Shown: piece by piece, positions 1 through 8,045 of the stretch
How the letters are laid out: every line of letters starts with the position of its first letter
How positions within the stretch are numbered: the stretch's first letter is position 1
From: Chryseobacterium ginsenosidimutans
GTDB taxonomy: Bacteria > Bacteroidota > Bacteroidia > Flavobacteriales > Weeksellaceae
Length of the DNA: 64,000 nucleotides
Reading direction: 5' to 3'
Assembly: GCF_024807225.1 (NCBI RefSeq)
Contig: NZ_JANUCO010000001.1
Coordinates: 2,914,001 to 2,978,000, forward strand
Made by a program: the position numbers and the translations under genes
Notes under the pieces: generated by a model
The model's input: only the letters and a program-made list of their open reading frames with translations
Database searches by the model: none
What the model was told of the DNA's origin: nothing

Positions 1-2
1 TC

Positions 3-869
3 TGGTTTAGTATTATTGCAATTATTTCATTGGCATCTTTCATTTATTGGGAACTGAAGATCTCAAATCCTGTCGTTGATCTTACGGTACTAAAAAGTAA
101 AACATTAAGCATTGCCGCCATTTTAACATTTATAACCGGAGTCGGATTGTATGGCTCTATTTTCATTACGCCTATTATTGCTCAGCGTTTGCTTGGTTTT
201 ACGCCTTTACAGACCGGTGAAATTATGCTTCCCGGAGCTTTACTCGCTGTTTTAGCTTTAATAATTTCCGGACGACTGATGCAGAAAGGGTTGTCTCCGG
301 TGTATATTGTTGCCATGGGTTATATTCTTTTCATTTATTTTAACTGGCATATGGCGCATATGAGTTTAGACGCTTCGGCAGAATACATTGCTTTTTCATT
401 GATTTTCAGGTCGGTCGGAATGGCTTTTCTCGCTGTTCCTTTAACCACTATGGCGGTATCATCTCTTCAGGCAAAAGATATTCCGCAAGGTGCTGCACTT
501 AATAATATGATGCGTCAATTGGGCGGTTCTTTCGGAATTTCAATTATCAATACTTATTATGTAAGGAGAACTTGGGTGCATCGAAACGACTTGGTTTCCC
601 ATTTAACTTACACCGACACAAGCGTTATGGAACGAATCAATAAATCTGTCAATTATTTTATGGCAAAAGGATTCAATTATTATGATGCTCATACCAAAGC
701 CATTGCATTGCTGGAAGCGCAGGTTGTAAAACAAACATCCGTGCTTAGTTATCTCGATGCTTTTTATGCTCTCGGAGCGTGTTTCATTCTTACGATGCCA
801 CTTTTATTTTTTGTCCGAATGAAAAAGAAAGCTCCAAACGAACAAAAAGTTATTATTTCTGATCATTAA
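3..869 (+). CDS. MFS drug exporter, DHA2/EmrB type (5' partial)
   Basis: The reading frame is open from the left edge, so this is the C-terminal part (about 288 residues) of a larger membrane transporter. It shows alternating hydrophobic helices and the stretch NNMMRQLGGSFGISI, which matches the conserved region before a late helix in EmrB/QacA-type proton-driven exporters (14 helices in the family). The last helix is followed by a short basic tail. EmrB relatives export toxic compounds, usually with an EmrA periplasmic protein and a TolC-like channel; those partners would lie left of the window. Substrate cannot be inferred. The first Met-like codon inside the window is not the true start. 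Confidence 0.85.
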   Translation, partial: WFSIIAIISLASFIYWELKISNPVVDLTVLKSKTLSIAAILTFITGVGLYGSIFITPIIAQRLLGFTPLQTGEIMLPGALLAVLALIISGRLMQKGLSPVYIVAMGYILFIYFNWHMAHMSLDASAEYIAFSLIFRSVGMAFLAVPLTTMAVSSLQAKDIPQGAALNNMMRQLGGSFGISIINTYYVRRTWVHRNDLVSHLTYTDTSVMERINKSVNYFMAKGFNYYDAHTKAIALLEAQVVKQTSVLSYLDAFYALGACFILTMPLLFFVRMKKKAPNEQKVIISDH

Positions 870-1295
870 TAAAAGCTGTTTAAACAAATAAAAAATTACC
901 ACAAAAGGAGCAAAAGCAATTATTGCTTTAAAATTTCATTTATTTAGAAATCAGTAATTTACAAAAGAATAAAAATCAAAACTGAAAAGACTTTGTGTTC
1001 ATTGCTGAGTGAAACGCCTTTGCGAACTTAAAAACGTTTAGTAGTTAAAAAAAATCTTTGCGGACTCGGCGTTAAAAAAACATTCAATAAAATCAAAGAT
1101 TTTCAAAAGCTAATGTGTTAATATATCGTTACTTTCATGCTCAAAATAAAATTTTGAACAAGTCCAATATTTTATCGTTAAAAATAAAAACTTATTATAA
1201 AAAAACCGTTAAATTAGATCAGATATCCAAAATTTGAAACTAATTTGGATGATGGCAGAATACTTGTATTGATCTGACTAAATTAAAGTAAACGC
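870..1295. other. 426-bp AT-rich gap with a degenerate repeat
   Basis: No gene was found. Around 1010-1075 an AACGCC block followed by CTTTGCGAAC is mirrored by CTTTGCGGAC and GGCGTT, which looks like a decayed palindromic repeat. The last 80 bases hold the imperfect inverted repeat listed separately in front of the methyltransferase gene. Confidence 0.5.
1214..1281 (+). promoter_or_regulatory. Imperfect inverted repeat upstream of the EgtD-like gene
   Basis: TTAGATCAGAT at 1214-1224 pairs with ATCTGACTAA at 1272-1281 with one bulged base. Between them a CCAAA/TTTGG pair (about 1227-1248) could form a second stem. It ends 14 bases before the start codon. It could be an operator or a leader hairpin; no known riboswitch was recognised. 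Confidence 0.35.
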
Positions 1296-2285
1296 ATGGA
1301 AAAAAGTATTGATATCAGAATGGTTCCCGAGAAAAATTCTGAAGCACATAATAAATTTTACACTGAAATTATTAGCGGATTAAAAGACAATCCAAAACAT
1401 TTACTTTCTAAATATTTTTATGATGAAAAAGGAGATGTTTTTTTTCAGAACATCATGAAAATGCCTGAATATTACCTTACAAACTGTGAATTGGAGATCT
1501 TTACAGAAAAAAAAGAGGAATTGGCAAAAGCAATCAAAGCGTACGACGAACCTTTCGACTTGATAGAACTTGGCGCAGGAGACGCTACAAAATCCTCTTT
1601 TTTACTGGATTATCTCGTGAAACAAAAAGCAGATTTTACTTATATGCCAATTGATATTTCGGGAAATATCATTTCTATATTACAAAATAATCTTACCAAT
1701 AAAATACCTGATTTACAGATCATTGGTCTGAATGGAGAATATCTTGAAATGCTGGATAAAGCCAATAAAATATCTTCAAAAAGAAAAGTTATCCTATTTC
1801 TGGGCAGTAATATCGGAAATATGGAGCAGGAAGAAGCGTACCAGTTTTGCAAAGAACTTAAGCAAAAACTCAACTCTGGAGATATTCTTATTATCGGCTT
1901 TGATGTAAAGAAAAATCCTCATACCATTTTGAATGCTTATAATGATAAAACAGGCATCACAGCAGCTTTTAACCTGAATCTTCTGGATCGCATCAATCGC
2001 GAACTGGATGCAGATTTTGATATTGAAAAATTTCAGCATTATCAGACCTATGATCCTATGAGTGGTGCTTGCAGAAGCTATCTCATAAGCTTATCGGAAC
2101 AAACGGTGACGATCGGAAATCAGGAAATTTACTTCAAAGAAAATGAAGCAATTTATATGGAAGTTTCACAAAAATATTCATCGGAAGAAATTGATAAAAT
2201 GGCAGTACGAACCGGTTTTTTACCACTAGAAAAAATTTCAGATTCAAAAAAATGGTTTATTGATGCTATTTGGCAGGTTGATTAA
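1296..2285 (+). CDS. EgtD-like L-histidine N-alpha-methyltransferase
   Basis: SAM-dependent methyltransferase of the EgtD family (Methyltransf_33). EgtD trimethylates histidine to hercynine, the first intermediate of ergothioneine. The 329-residue length fits the family (about 320). Visible motifs: YFYDEKG at 40-46, PEYYLT at 57-62, the SAM loop ELGAGDATKS at 91-100, FLGSNIGN at 168-175 and the substrate-side block YNDKTGITAAFN at 215-226. The family call is secure from sequence. The product is less certain because no EgtB sulfoxide synthase or EgtE lies beside it. The gene stands alone behind a structured leader and converges on the LysR gene. Confidence 0.85.
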   Translation: MEKSIDIRMVPEKNSEAHNKFYTEIISGLKDNPKHLLSKYFYDEKGDVFFQNIMKMPEYYLTNCELEIFTEKKEELAKAIKAYDEPFDLIELGAGDATKSSFLLDYLVKQKADFTYMPIDISGNIISILQNNLTNKIPDLQIIGLNGEYLEMLDKANKISSKRKVILFLGSNIGNMEQEEAYQFCKELKQKLNSGDILIIGFDVKKNPHTILNAYNDKTGITAAFNLNLLDRINRELDADFDIEKFQHYQTYDPMSGACRSYLISLSEQTVTIGNQEIYFKENEAIYMEVSQKYSSEEIDKMAVRTGFLPLEKISDSKKWFIDAIWQVD

Positions 2286-2376
2286 TTTTAGACTAATCAA
2301 AGTATGAAAGAGCAGACTGACCAACTAAATTAATCACCTGAAAAACAATTCGTTAAATTAAATTTCAAAATAAAAA

Positions 2377-3246
2377 TCACTCTTTTTCTTTATCGCACAA
2401 GCTTATAAAAGCCTTCAATGCAGGAGATGGAGGTACGTCTTTTCTATAAATTAAAATTGTCGTCATTAATCCCAATTCTCTTGGAAGCGAGAATGTTTTG
2501 ATCTTTCGGCTGCTATAAAAAGTTGAAATAATTTCTTTCGGCAAAAAGCTGAAACCAATCCCTGATTCAATAAAATTAATAACTCCTTCGATCGAGTTCA
2601 TGACCGTTTTGTGATATTGTGAAATCCCTTTACTCACCACCCACGAATCCAGTCTTGCCCTAAAAACACAGCCTTGGTCGAAAACAATCGCCTTCAACGG
2701 ACTTTGTTTCAACAGTTCATCAAGGCTTTCACAATTTGCAGGAACAACAGCAACGACTTCTTCATCTTTGATTTTCAGCTGCTCCAGTTCAGGAATATCC
2801 AACGGAGCGGGAATAAAAGCTGCATCCAGTCTGTAATTCATCACATCATTAATTAAATTTTCCCGTATGTCTGACCTGAATTCCAGATCAACATGTGGAA
2901 ATTTAAGCGCCAATTCATTCACAAGATCAGGACCTTTAATCGCCATCATTGTTTCGAGAGAACCTATTTTTACATGTCCTTTTACCACATCATTTTTACC
3001 TACAGAACGTTTTGCTTCATCAATTAAATGATTCAGTTTTTTGCTGTAAACCATCAATGTTTCTCCTGCAGGAGTGAGCTCAACTTTACGTGAAGACCTG
3101 GAAAATAGAGTAGTACCGAATTCTTCTTCGAGACTTTTTATACGTGCTGTTACATTAGACTGAACTGTAAACATTGCTTCAGCCGCTTTTGTAAAACTGC
3201 CGTGATGGGCAACTGCTTCGAAAATATTTAAATCATTTGTATTCAT
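2377..3246 (-). CDS. LysR-family transcriptional regulator
   Basis: 289 residues, normal for LysR. Residues 1-60 form the winged helix-turn-helix (LNIFEAVAHHGSFTKAAEA, then the recognition helix QSNVTARIKSLEEEFGTTLF). The remainder is the two-lobed effector-binding domain. It is divergent from the alpha/beta hydrolase gene with only 84 bases between the starts, the usual LysR arrangement, so it probably controls that gene and itself. The effector is unknown. Confidence 0.92.
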   Translation of the reverse strand: MNTNDLNIFEAVAHHGSFTKAAEAMFTVQSNVTARIKSLEEEFGTTLFSRSSRKVELTPAGETLMVYSKKLNHLIDEAKRSVGKNDVVKGHVKIGSLETMMAIKGPDLVNELALKFPHVDLEFRSDIRENLINDVMNYRLDAAFIPAPLDIPELEQLKIKDEEVVAVVPANCESLDELLKQSPLKAIVFDQGCVFRARLDSWVVSKGISQYHKTVMNSIEGVINFIESGIGFSFLPKEIISTFYSSRKIKTFSLPRELGLMTTILIYRKDVPPSPALKAFISLCDKEKE

Positions 3247-3248
3247 TA

Positions 3249-3316
3249 ATCATTATTTATGATAATTAAAATCAAATTAAATCGTTTTTAAAGATCAAAT
3301 ATAAGGCATACATTTG
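3249..3316. promoter_or_regulatory. Back-to-back promoters and candidate LysR box
   Basis: On the minus strand TATATTTG (3296-3303) fits the Bacteroidota -7 element for the LysR gene. On the plus strand TACATTTG (3309-3316) fits the same element for the hydrolase, 14 bases before its ATG. The two elements are five bases apart, so the polymerases would compete. ATCAT-N5-ATGAT at 3249-3263 resembles the T-N11-A core of LysR sites. Confidence 0.5.
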
Positions 3317-3330
3317 ACAAAAGAAAGAAA

Positions 3331-4305
3331 ATGAAAAAAATAAAATGGATGACCATCATCATCATGGTCGGTATGTTGTCAAATTCAATTTTTATGGCAC
3401 AATCAGTAAAAACAAATCTGAAAAATAAGACAGAAAATTCTGCATCTTTAGTTCATTATAGAAACGTTAAAGCCAATGGTTTAAACATATTTTACAGAGA
3501 AGCGGGTTCTCCCAATGCACCGACAATCTTACTGTTGCACGGTTATCCGTCTTCATCGCATATGTTCAGAAATCTTATCCCGATTTTGAGCGGCAATTAT
3601 CATGTTATTGCTCCGGATCTTCCCGGTTTTGGCTATAGTGACATTCCTGACAGAACGAAATTTGCCTATACGTTTGATAATCTGGCAAAAACAATGCAAT
3701 CGTTTATTGACGAATTAGGTCTTAAAAGGTTTGCAATCTATGTATTTGATTATGGCGCACCGACAGGTTTCAGATTGGCAATGGCAAATCCGGAAAAAAT
3801 CACCGGAATTATTTCGCAAGATGGCAATGCTTATGTAGAAGGTCTAAGCACAGGTTGGAATCCGATTCAAAAATATTGGGAACATGATACTCAGGAAAAC
3901 AGAGAGGCGTTAAAATCTTTTTTGACTCCGGAAGGAACAAAATTTCAGTATTTTACAGGAGTTTCAGATCCTTCAACAATTGCACCTGAATCATATACTT
4001 TAGATCAGTATTTTCTGGATCGCCCTGAATCTACGGAAATACAGCTTGATCTTTTAAAAGATTATAAAACCAATGTTGCGTTATATCCTAAATTTCAGCA
4101 GTATTTCAGAACCTATCAACCAAAGCTTTTAGCAGTCTGGGGAAGTAAAGATCCGTTTTTTTTACCTCCCGGAGCAGAAGCCTACAAAAGAGACATTCAT
4201 GATGCAACCGTAAAATTTTATGATACCGGACATTTTGCGTTAGAAACTCATGTGAAAGAAATAGGTAAGGATATTTTAAACTTTTTGGCAAAACTTCCTA
4301 AATAG
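3331..4305 (+). CDS. Exported alpha/beta hydrolase, haloalkane dehalogenase/epoxide hydrolase-like
   Basis: 324 residues. Residues 1-23 are a signal peptide ending before a likely AQS cleavage site, so the enzyme is probably periplasmic or secreted. HGYP (70-73) supplies the oxyanion hole. The nucleophile elbow reads VFDYGAPTG with Asp140, as in haloalkane dehalogenases and epoxide hydrolases, rather than Ser. WGSKDPFF gives the acid and GHFALETH the catalytic His301. A carbon-halogen or epoxide substrate is inferred from the Asp nucleophile; the real substrate is unknown. Divergent from the LysR gene, with a terminator directly downstream. Confidence 0.85.
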   Translation: MKKIKWMTIIIMVGMLSNSIFMAQSVKTNLKNKTENSASLVHYRNVKANGLNIFYREAGSPNAPTILLLHGYPSSSHMFRNLIPILSGNYHVIAPDLPGFGYSDIPDRTKFAYTFDNLAKTMQSFIDELGLKRFAIYVFDYGAPTGFRLAMANPEKITGIISQDGNAYVEGLSTGWNPIQKYWEHDTQENREALKSFLTPEGTKFQYFTGVSDPSTIAPESYTLDQYFLDRPESTEIQLDLLKDYKTNVALYPKFQQYFRTYQPKLLAVWGSKDPFFLPPGAEAYKRDIHDATVKFYDTGHFALETHVKEIGKDILNFLAKLPK

Positions 4306-4320
4306 GCAATAATAATTTTT

Positions 4321-4364
4321 AACCCCGATATTCAATAGAAAATTTATTAAATGTCGGGGTTTTT
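4321..4364 (+). terminator. Terminator after the alpha/beta hydrolase
   Basis: AACCCCGA (4321-4328) pairs with TCGGGGTT (4354-4361), followed by a short T run. It starts 15 bases after the stop codon. Confidence 0.75.
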
Positions 4365-4743
4365 ACAAAACACATCATAAACCATAACTTACTCAATATT
4401 AAGCGGTTTTTCTCAAAAAGTGAATTCTTATAAAATATCCAATTTAACATAATATAAATTATAGGATTTTATTTATCCAGAACATAGGGGAGTTTTACAT
4501 GGTATAATTTCCCCATTTTATTTATAATTTTAATCAATTCGATTTTCTATTAAGCTCCTTATTTAAGCCTTCTTTCTCCATAAAGAACCTAAGCTATCTG
4601 AATTGTTTTTAAGCTCAATTATGCTTGTTAAACCCCGATTAATACGCACTTTCTCTCTTCAGTAAAATGAGAAATTTTCTATTTCAGATTCTCAATTTAA
4701 TAGGTGTGTTTTTAAATTTAATTTAAAATTTATTGCTAAAAAA
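4365..4743. other. Gap between the hydrolase and the ArsR operon
   Basis: About 380 bases of AT-rich sequence. No frame with a convincing start or family match and no strong hairpin was seen. Confidence 0.4.
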
Positions 4744-4789
4744 TTGCGTAGCTAAATAACTTCATTTAAATTTGTAGTCAAATAGCTAC
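4744..4789 (+). promoter_or_regulatory. ArsR operon promoter with flanking inverted repeat
   Basis: TTG (4744-4746), a 20-base spacer and TAAATTTG (4767-4774) give a good Bacteroidota promoter. GTAGCTA (4748-4754) and its exact reverse complement TAGCTAC (4783-4789) flank the -7 element, the second copy ending three bases before the ATG. This layout fits an autoregulatory ArsR operator. Confidence 0.65.
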
Positions 4790-4792
4790 ATA

Positions 4793-5116
4793 ATGAATTT
4801 AAGACGAGACGTGTTTCAAGCGATAGCCGATCCTACCAGAAGATCAATATTGATGTTGGTTGCGACACAGTCGATGACCGCGGGTTCTATTGCTTCAAAT
4901 TTTGATACTGCACGACCTACCGTTTCAAAACATCTCCAAATCCTTACAGAATGTGAATTATTGAAGTCTGAGCAAAACGGCCGTGAAATTATTTATCACC
5001 TTAATCCCAATAAAATGAAAGAAATTGCCGATTTTATAGAGCCTTTCCGCAAAATGTGGGACGACAGATTCAATAAGCTAGAAGATATCATGAAAAATTA
5101 CCAATCGAAAAAATAG
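4793..5116 (+). CDS. ArsR/SmtB-type winged-helix repressor
   Basis: 107 residues. It opens with the family signature DVFQAIADPTRRSIL and has a helix-turn-helix at about 28-52 (AGSIASNFDTARPTVSKHLQIL), then a wing with GREIIYHL. No cysteines are present, so the classic metal sites are missing; this matches the subgroup commonly co-transcribed with SRPBCC proteins. First gene of a tight five-gene operon, with a palindrome across its own promoter, so it probably represses the operon. The inducing signal is unknown. Confidence 0.9.
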   Translation: MNLRRDVFQAIADPTRRSILMLVATQSMTAGSIASNFDTARPTVSKHLQILTECELLKSEQNGREIIYHLNPNKMKEIADFIEPFRKMWDDRFNKLEDIMKNYQSKK

Positions 5117-5122
5117 AATTAT

Positions 5123-5599
5123 ATGGAACTTAAAACAAAAATCCATGCGGAAGACGGAAAGCAGGAAATCTTCATTACCAGAGAGTTTGAGCTCCCTGTT
5201 GACCTACTTTTCAAAGCATATACAGAAGTCGAACTTTTCGAACAATGGATGGGAACAAAAGTTTTAAAATTTGAGAACAAACAACATGGAAGCTACCAAT
5301 TTGAAACTTCGAATCCTCAAGGCGATGTTGTTTTCAGAGCCAACGGAACGATACACGAAATTATTCCAAATCAGAAAATCACAAGAACTTTCCAGATGGA
5401 AAATACTCCTTTTCCTGTTCAGATTGAGTTTTTAGAATTTGAAAAGCTTTCAGAGACAACCAGCAAAATTACTATTCACACCATTTATAAGTCTGTTGAT
5501 TTCAGAGATCAAATACTGAAACTGCCTTTTGCACAAGGTCTTAATATGGCACACAACAGATTACAGGAAATAATCCAAAAGTTAGAAGCTAAAAATTAA
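5123..5599 (+). CDS. SRPBCC / AHSA1-domain protein
   Basis: 158 residues of the START-like ligand-binding fold (AHSA1, activator of Hsp90 ATPase homologue 1). The start TREFELPVDLLFKAYTEVELFEQWMG is typical. The gene begins six bases after the arsR-like stop, so the two are translated together. ArsR-SRPBCC pairs are widespread in bacteria, with an unknown small hydrophobic ligand in most cases. Confidence 0.88.
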   Translation: MELKTKIHAEDGKQEIFITREFELPVDLLFKAYTEVELFEQWMGTKVLKFENKQHGSYQFETSNPQGDVVFRANGTIHEIIPNQKITRTFQMENTPFPVQIEFLEFEKLSETTSKITIHTIYKSVDFRDQILKLPFAQGLNMAHNRLQEIIQKLEAKN

Positions 5600-5649
5600 A
5601 TTCTAGTTATAAATATTACTCATTACCAATCACTTATAAATCACGAATC

Positions 5650-6228
5650 ATGAATCAAAAAGTTGACTTCTTCTTTGATAAAGCCCAACAATGGCAAAAA
5701 GAATTTGAAAAATTAAGAGAAATCGCCCTGGAAACGGAGCTTATAGAAGATTTGAAATGGGGATGCCCTTGTTATACCTATGAAGGGAAAAATATTTTCT
5801 TAATTCACGGTTTTAAAGAATATTGTGCACTCCTTTTTTTCAAAGGTGCTTTGATGAAAGATCCTGCAAACATCTTGATTCAACAGACTGAAAATGTGCA
5901 GGCTGCAAGACAAATCCGCTTTACAAATTTAAAGGAAATTGTTGATTTAGAAAAAGTTATTAAAGATTATCTATTTGAGGCTGTTGAAGTTGAAGAATCA
6001 GGTGTAAAAGTTGAAATGAAGAAAACCAAAGAATTCCAAATGCCTGAAGAATTTCAACAGAAATTAGACGAAAATTCAGAATTAAAAGACGCATTTCAAG
6101 CTTTAACACAGGGAAGACAAAGAGCTTACCTACTCTATTTTTCTTCCGCAAAACAATCCAAAACCAGAGAATCCAGAATTGAAAAATACATTCCGGAAAT
6201 TCTTAAGGGGAAAGGAATAAATGATTAA
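5650..6228 (+). CDS. DUF1801 / YdeI-OmpD-associated family protein
   Basis: 192 residues. The N-terminal part (about 10-120) has the DUF1801 pattern, with LKWGCPCYTYEGKNI and IHGFKEYCALLFFKGA. The C-terminal part (about 135-190) is the YdeI/OmdA module, with the block GRQRAYLLYFSSAKQSKTR. Cytoplasmic, no signal peptide. Third gene of the ArsR operon. Biochemical role unknown; such proteins recur in this operon type. Confidence 0.82.
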   Translation: MNQKVDFFFDKAQQWQKEFEKLREIALETELIEDLKWGCPCYTYEGKNIFLIHGFKEYCALLFFKGALMKDPANILIQQTENVQAARQIRFTNLKEIVDLEKVIKDYLFEAVEVEESGVKVEMKKTKEFQMPEEFQQKLDENSELKDAFQALTQGRQRAYLLYFSSAKQSKTRESRIEKYIPEILKGKGIND

Positions 6229-6246
6229 AATTTTAAACTATAAAAA

Positions 6247-6642
6247 ATGGAAACACAAAAATCACAGAAAAGAAATAAAATCATCTATTGGATTTTTACT
6301 CTTTGGATGTCTTTAGGAATGGTTTCAACAGCCATTGTCCAGTTAATGAAAAGCAAAGATGAACTTACAAATTTTACCAATCTTGGTTATCCCATTTACT
6401 TAATGACGATCATAGGAGTTTGGAAAATTTTGGGAGTTATTGCTGTTTTAGTTCCGAAACGTCCACTATTAAAAGAATGGGCGTATGCAGGATTTTTCTT
6501 TGTTATGTCAGGAGCTATCATTTCGCATATCATTGTTAATGATCCGTTTAGCAAAACATTTCCTGCCGTTTTATTATTTGTTTTAATACTTATTTCTTGG
6601 TATTTTAGACCTGCTGAAAGAAAATTTCCTGTCAATCATTAA
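6247..6642 (+). CDS. DoxX-like four-helix membrane protein
   Basis: 131 residues with four hydrophobic segments (about 11-33, 53-72, 78-98, 104-121), as in the DoxX-like family. The motif WKILGVIAVLVP followed by KEWAYAGFFF is characteristic. Fourth gene of the ArsR operon, with an 18-base gap to the gene upstream. DoxX-like proteins have been linked to redox stress in some bacteria, but the activity here is unknown. Confidence 0.82.
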   Translation: METQKSQKRNKIIYWIFTLWMSLGMVSTAIVQLMKSKDELTNFTNLGYPIYLMTIIGVWKILGVIAVLVPKRPLLKEWAYAGFFFVMSGAIISHIIVNDPFSKTFPAVLLFVLILISWYFRPAERKFPVNH

Positions 6643-6662
6643 ACACCTAAACAAAATTTGAT

Positions 6663-7220
6663 ATGAATAAAAAGAAATTAACCTCAGAACAAAACGACGA
6701 ACTTTTAAAAGTTTTGAAAACTCGTTTTGAGAAAAATATGCACCGTCATGAAGGTTTAGACTGGAATAAAATTCAGGCAAAATTGGAGAAAAATCCTGAA
6801 AAAATCTGGTCTTTAAATGAAATGGAAGAAACTGAAGGCGCACCGGATGTTGTTGATTACGACAAAAAAACAGACGAATATATTTTCTTCGACTGCTCTC
6901 CTGAAAGTCCGAAACGAAGAAGTCTCTGCTACGATTATCAAGCCTGGGAATCCAGAAAAGCAAATAAACCGGAAAGCAATGCGATTGACAAAGCTTCGGA
7001 AATGGGAATCGAACTTTTGAATGAACAGCAATACCGACAACTTCAGGAATTGGGTACATTTGATCTGAAAACTTCGAGTTGGGTAAAAACTCCCCCAAAT
7101 ATTAGAGAATTGGGAGGTGCCATTTTTTGTGACCGTCGATACAATACAGTTTTCCTTTATCACAATGGTGCAGATTCTTATTATGCGGCAAGAGGTTTTC
7201 GAGGTTGCCTGAAAGTTTAA
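6663..7220 (+). CDS. DUF4256 family protein
   Basis: 185 residues, soluble. Recognised by DUF4256 features: the early MHRHEGLDWNKIQAKLE, the central YDYQAWESRKANKPE and the C-terminal AASYYAARGFRG-like end (seen as SYYAARGFRGCLKV). Last gene of the ArsR operon, followed by a hairpin terminator. Function unknown; the family often travels with ArsR and SRPBCC genes in Bacteroidota and Firmicutes. Confidence 0.82.
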   Translation: MNKKKLTSEQNDELLKVLKTRFEKNMHRHEGLDWNKIQAKLEKNPEKIWSLNEMEETEGAPDVVDYDKKTDEYIFFDCSPESPKRRSLCYDYQAWESRKANKPESNAIDKASEMGIELLNEQQYRQLQELGTFDLKTSSWVKTPPNIRELGGAIFCDRRYNTVFLYHNGADSYYAARGFRGCLKV

Positions 7221-7228
7221 AAAATGAT

Positions 7229-7255
7229 GAGTTGTGAATTTTCATGACTCTTTTT
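7229..7255 (+). terminator. Terminator of the ArsR operon
   Basis: GAGTTGTGAA (7229-7238) pairs with TTCATGACTC (7241-7250) allowing two G-U pairs, followed by five T. It lies eight bases after the stop codon. Confidence 0.6.
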
Positions 7256-7463
7256 ATTTTAATGCTGTACGGAAAATTATTCAACAAGAAAATTTTTAAC
7301 GGATTCTCAGCGATTAGGAAATTTTTAATTTTAATTAAAATCAGGATGCCATTTATTATTTTAAATTGAAAAATTATTTTTTATTTATAGTAAATGTATT
7401 CTCATATAGAAATAGTATTGTTATTTTAGTGCTATCGAAATTTGACTTAAATATAATAAGGAT

Positions 7464-7967
7464 ATGAAAAAATTAATCTTACTGAGTTCATTGTCTATTT
7501 TTTTAATGAACTGTAACAAAAAAACGGAAGCTTCGGTTAGCGAAACAGCTCCTGTTGACACCACATCTACAACGGGAAAAGTGATTGATACACTTGGTGC
7601 AAAATCTTTCTGCTATATGGGAATCACTGGGAAAGACACTGTTTTTGTAACTATTGACGATAATCTGGGAACGATCACCGGAAAAATGGCTACAAAAAAT
7701 AGTGAAAAAGACAGCAATAAAGGTGATTTATCTGGTTTTAAATCAGGAGACACACTGAAATTGACGTATGAATTCGCAGCAGAAGGAACTACAGGAAACA
7801 AAAATGACATCTATTTTCTTCAGACAAAAGATGGTTTAAGTGAAGGAATCGGTGCAAGAGATACTGAAACCGGAACAAAATATGCCAGCGAAAAGAAAAT
7901 TAAATATACAGGTGGAAGAAACCTGAAAGTAGCAGATTGTAATGTTGTTGCGACAGCGTTGAAATAA
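7464..7967 (+). CDS. Putative exported lipoprotein of unknown function
   Basis: 167 residues with a lipobox (IFLMNC, Cys17), so probably a lipid-anchored envelope protein. After a Thr/Ser-rich linker (20-45) comes a compact domain starting KSFCYMGITGKDTVFVTIDD and closing with a short Cys-containing end (VADCN); the two cysteines may form a disulfide. No catalytic motif. Stands alone between two terminators. Confidence 0.65.
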   Translation: MKKLILLSSLSIFLMNCNKKTEASVSETAPVDTTSTTGKVIDTLGAKSFCYMGITGKDTVFVTIDDNLGTITGKMATKNSEKDSNKGDLSGFKSGDTLKLTYEFAAEGTTGNKNDIYFLQTKDGLSEGIGARDTETGTKYASEKKIKYTGGRNLKVADCNVVATALK

Positions 7968-8011
7968 GGAATTAAAATAAATCACTAATTTTTGACTTAT
8001 TTTTCAAAATA

Positions 8012-8037
8012 AAAACAGCCTACAATCAGGCTGTTTT
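8012..8037. terminator. Bidirectional terminator between convergent genes
   Basis: A perfect 10-bp stem, AAAACAGCCT (8012-8021) with AGGCTGTTTT (8028-8037), and a six-base loop. T runs occur on both strands, so it serves both the lipoprotein gene and the threonine aldolase gene. Confidence 0.85.
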
Positions 8038-8045
8038 CGTTTTAT

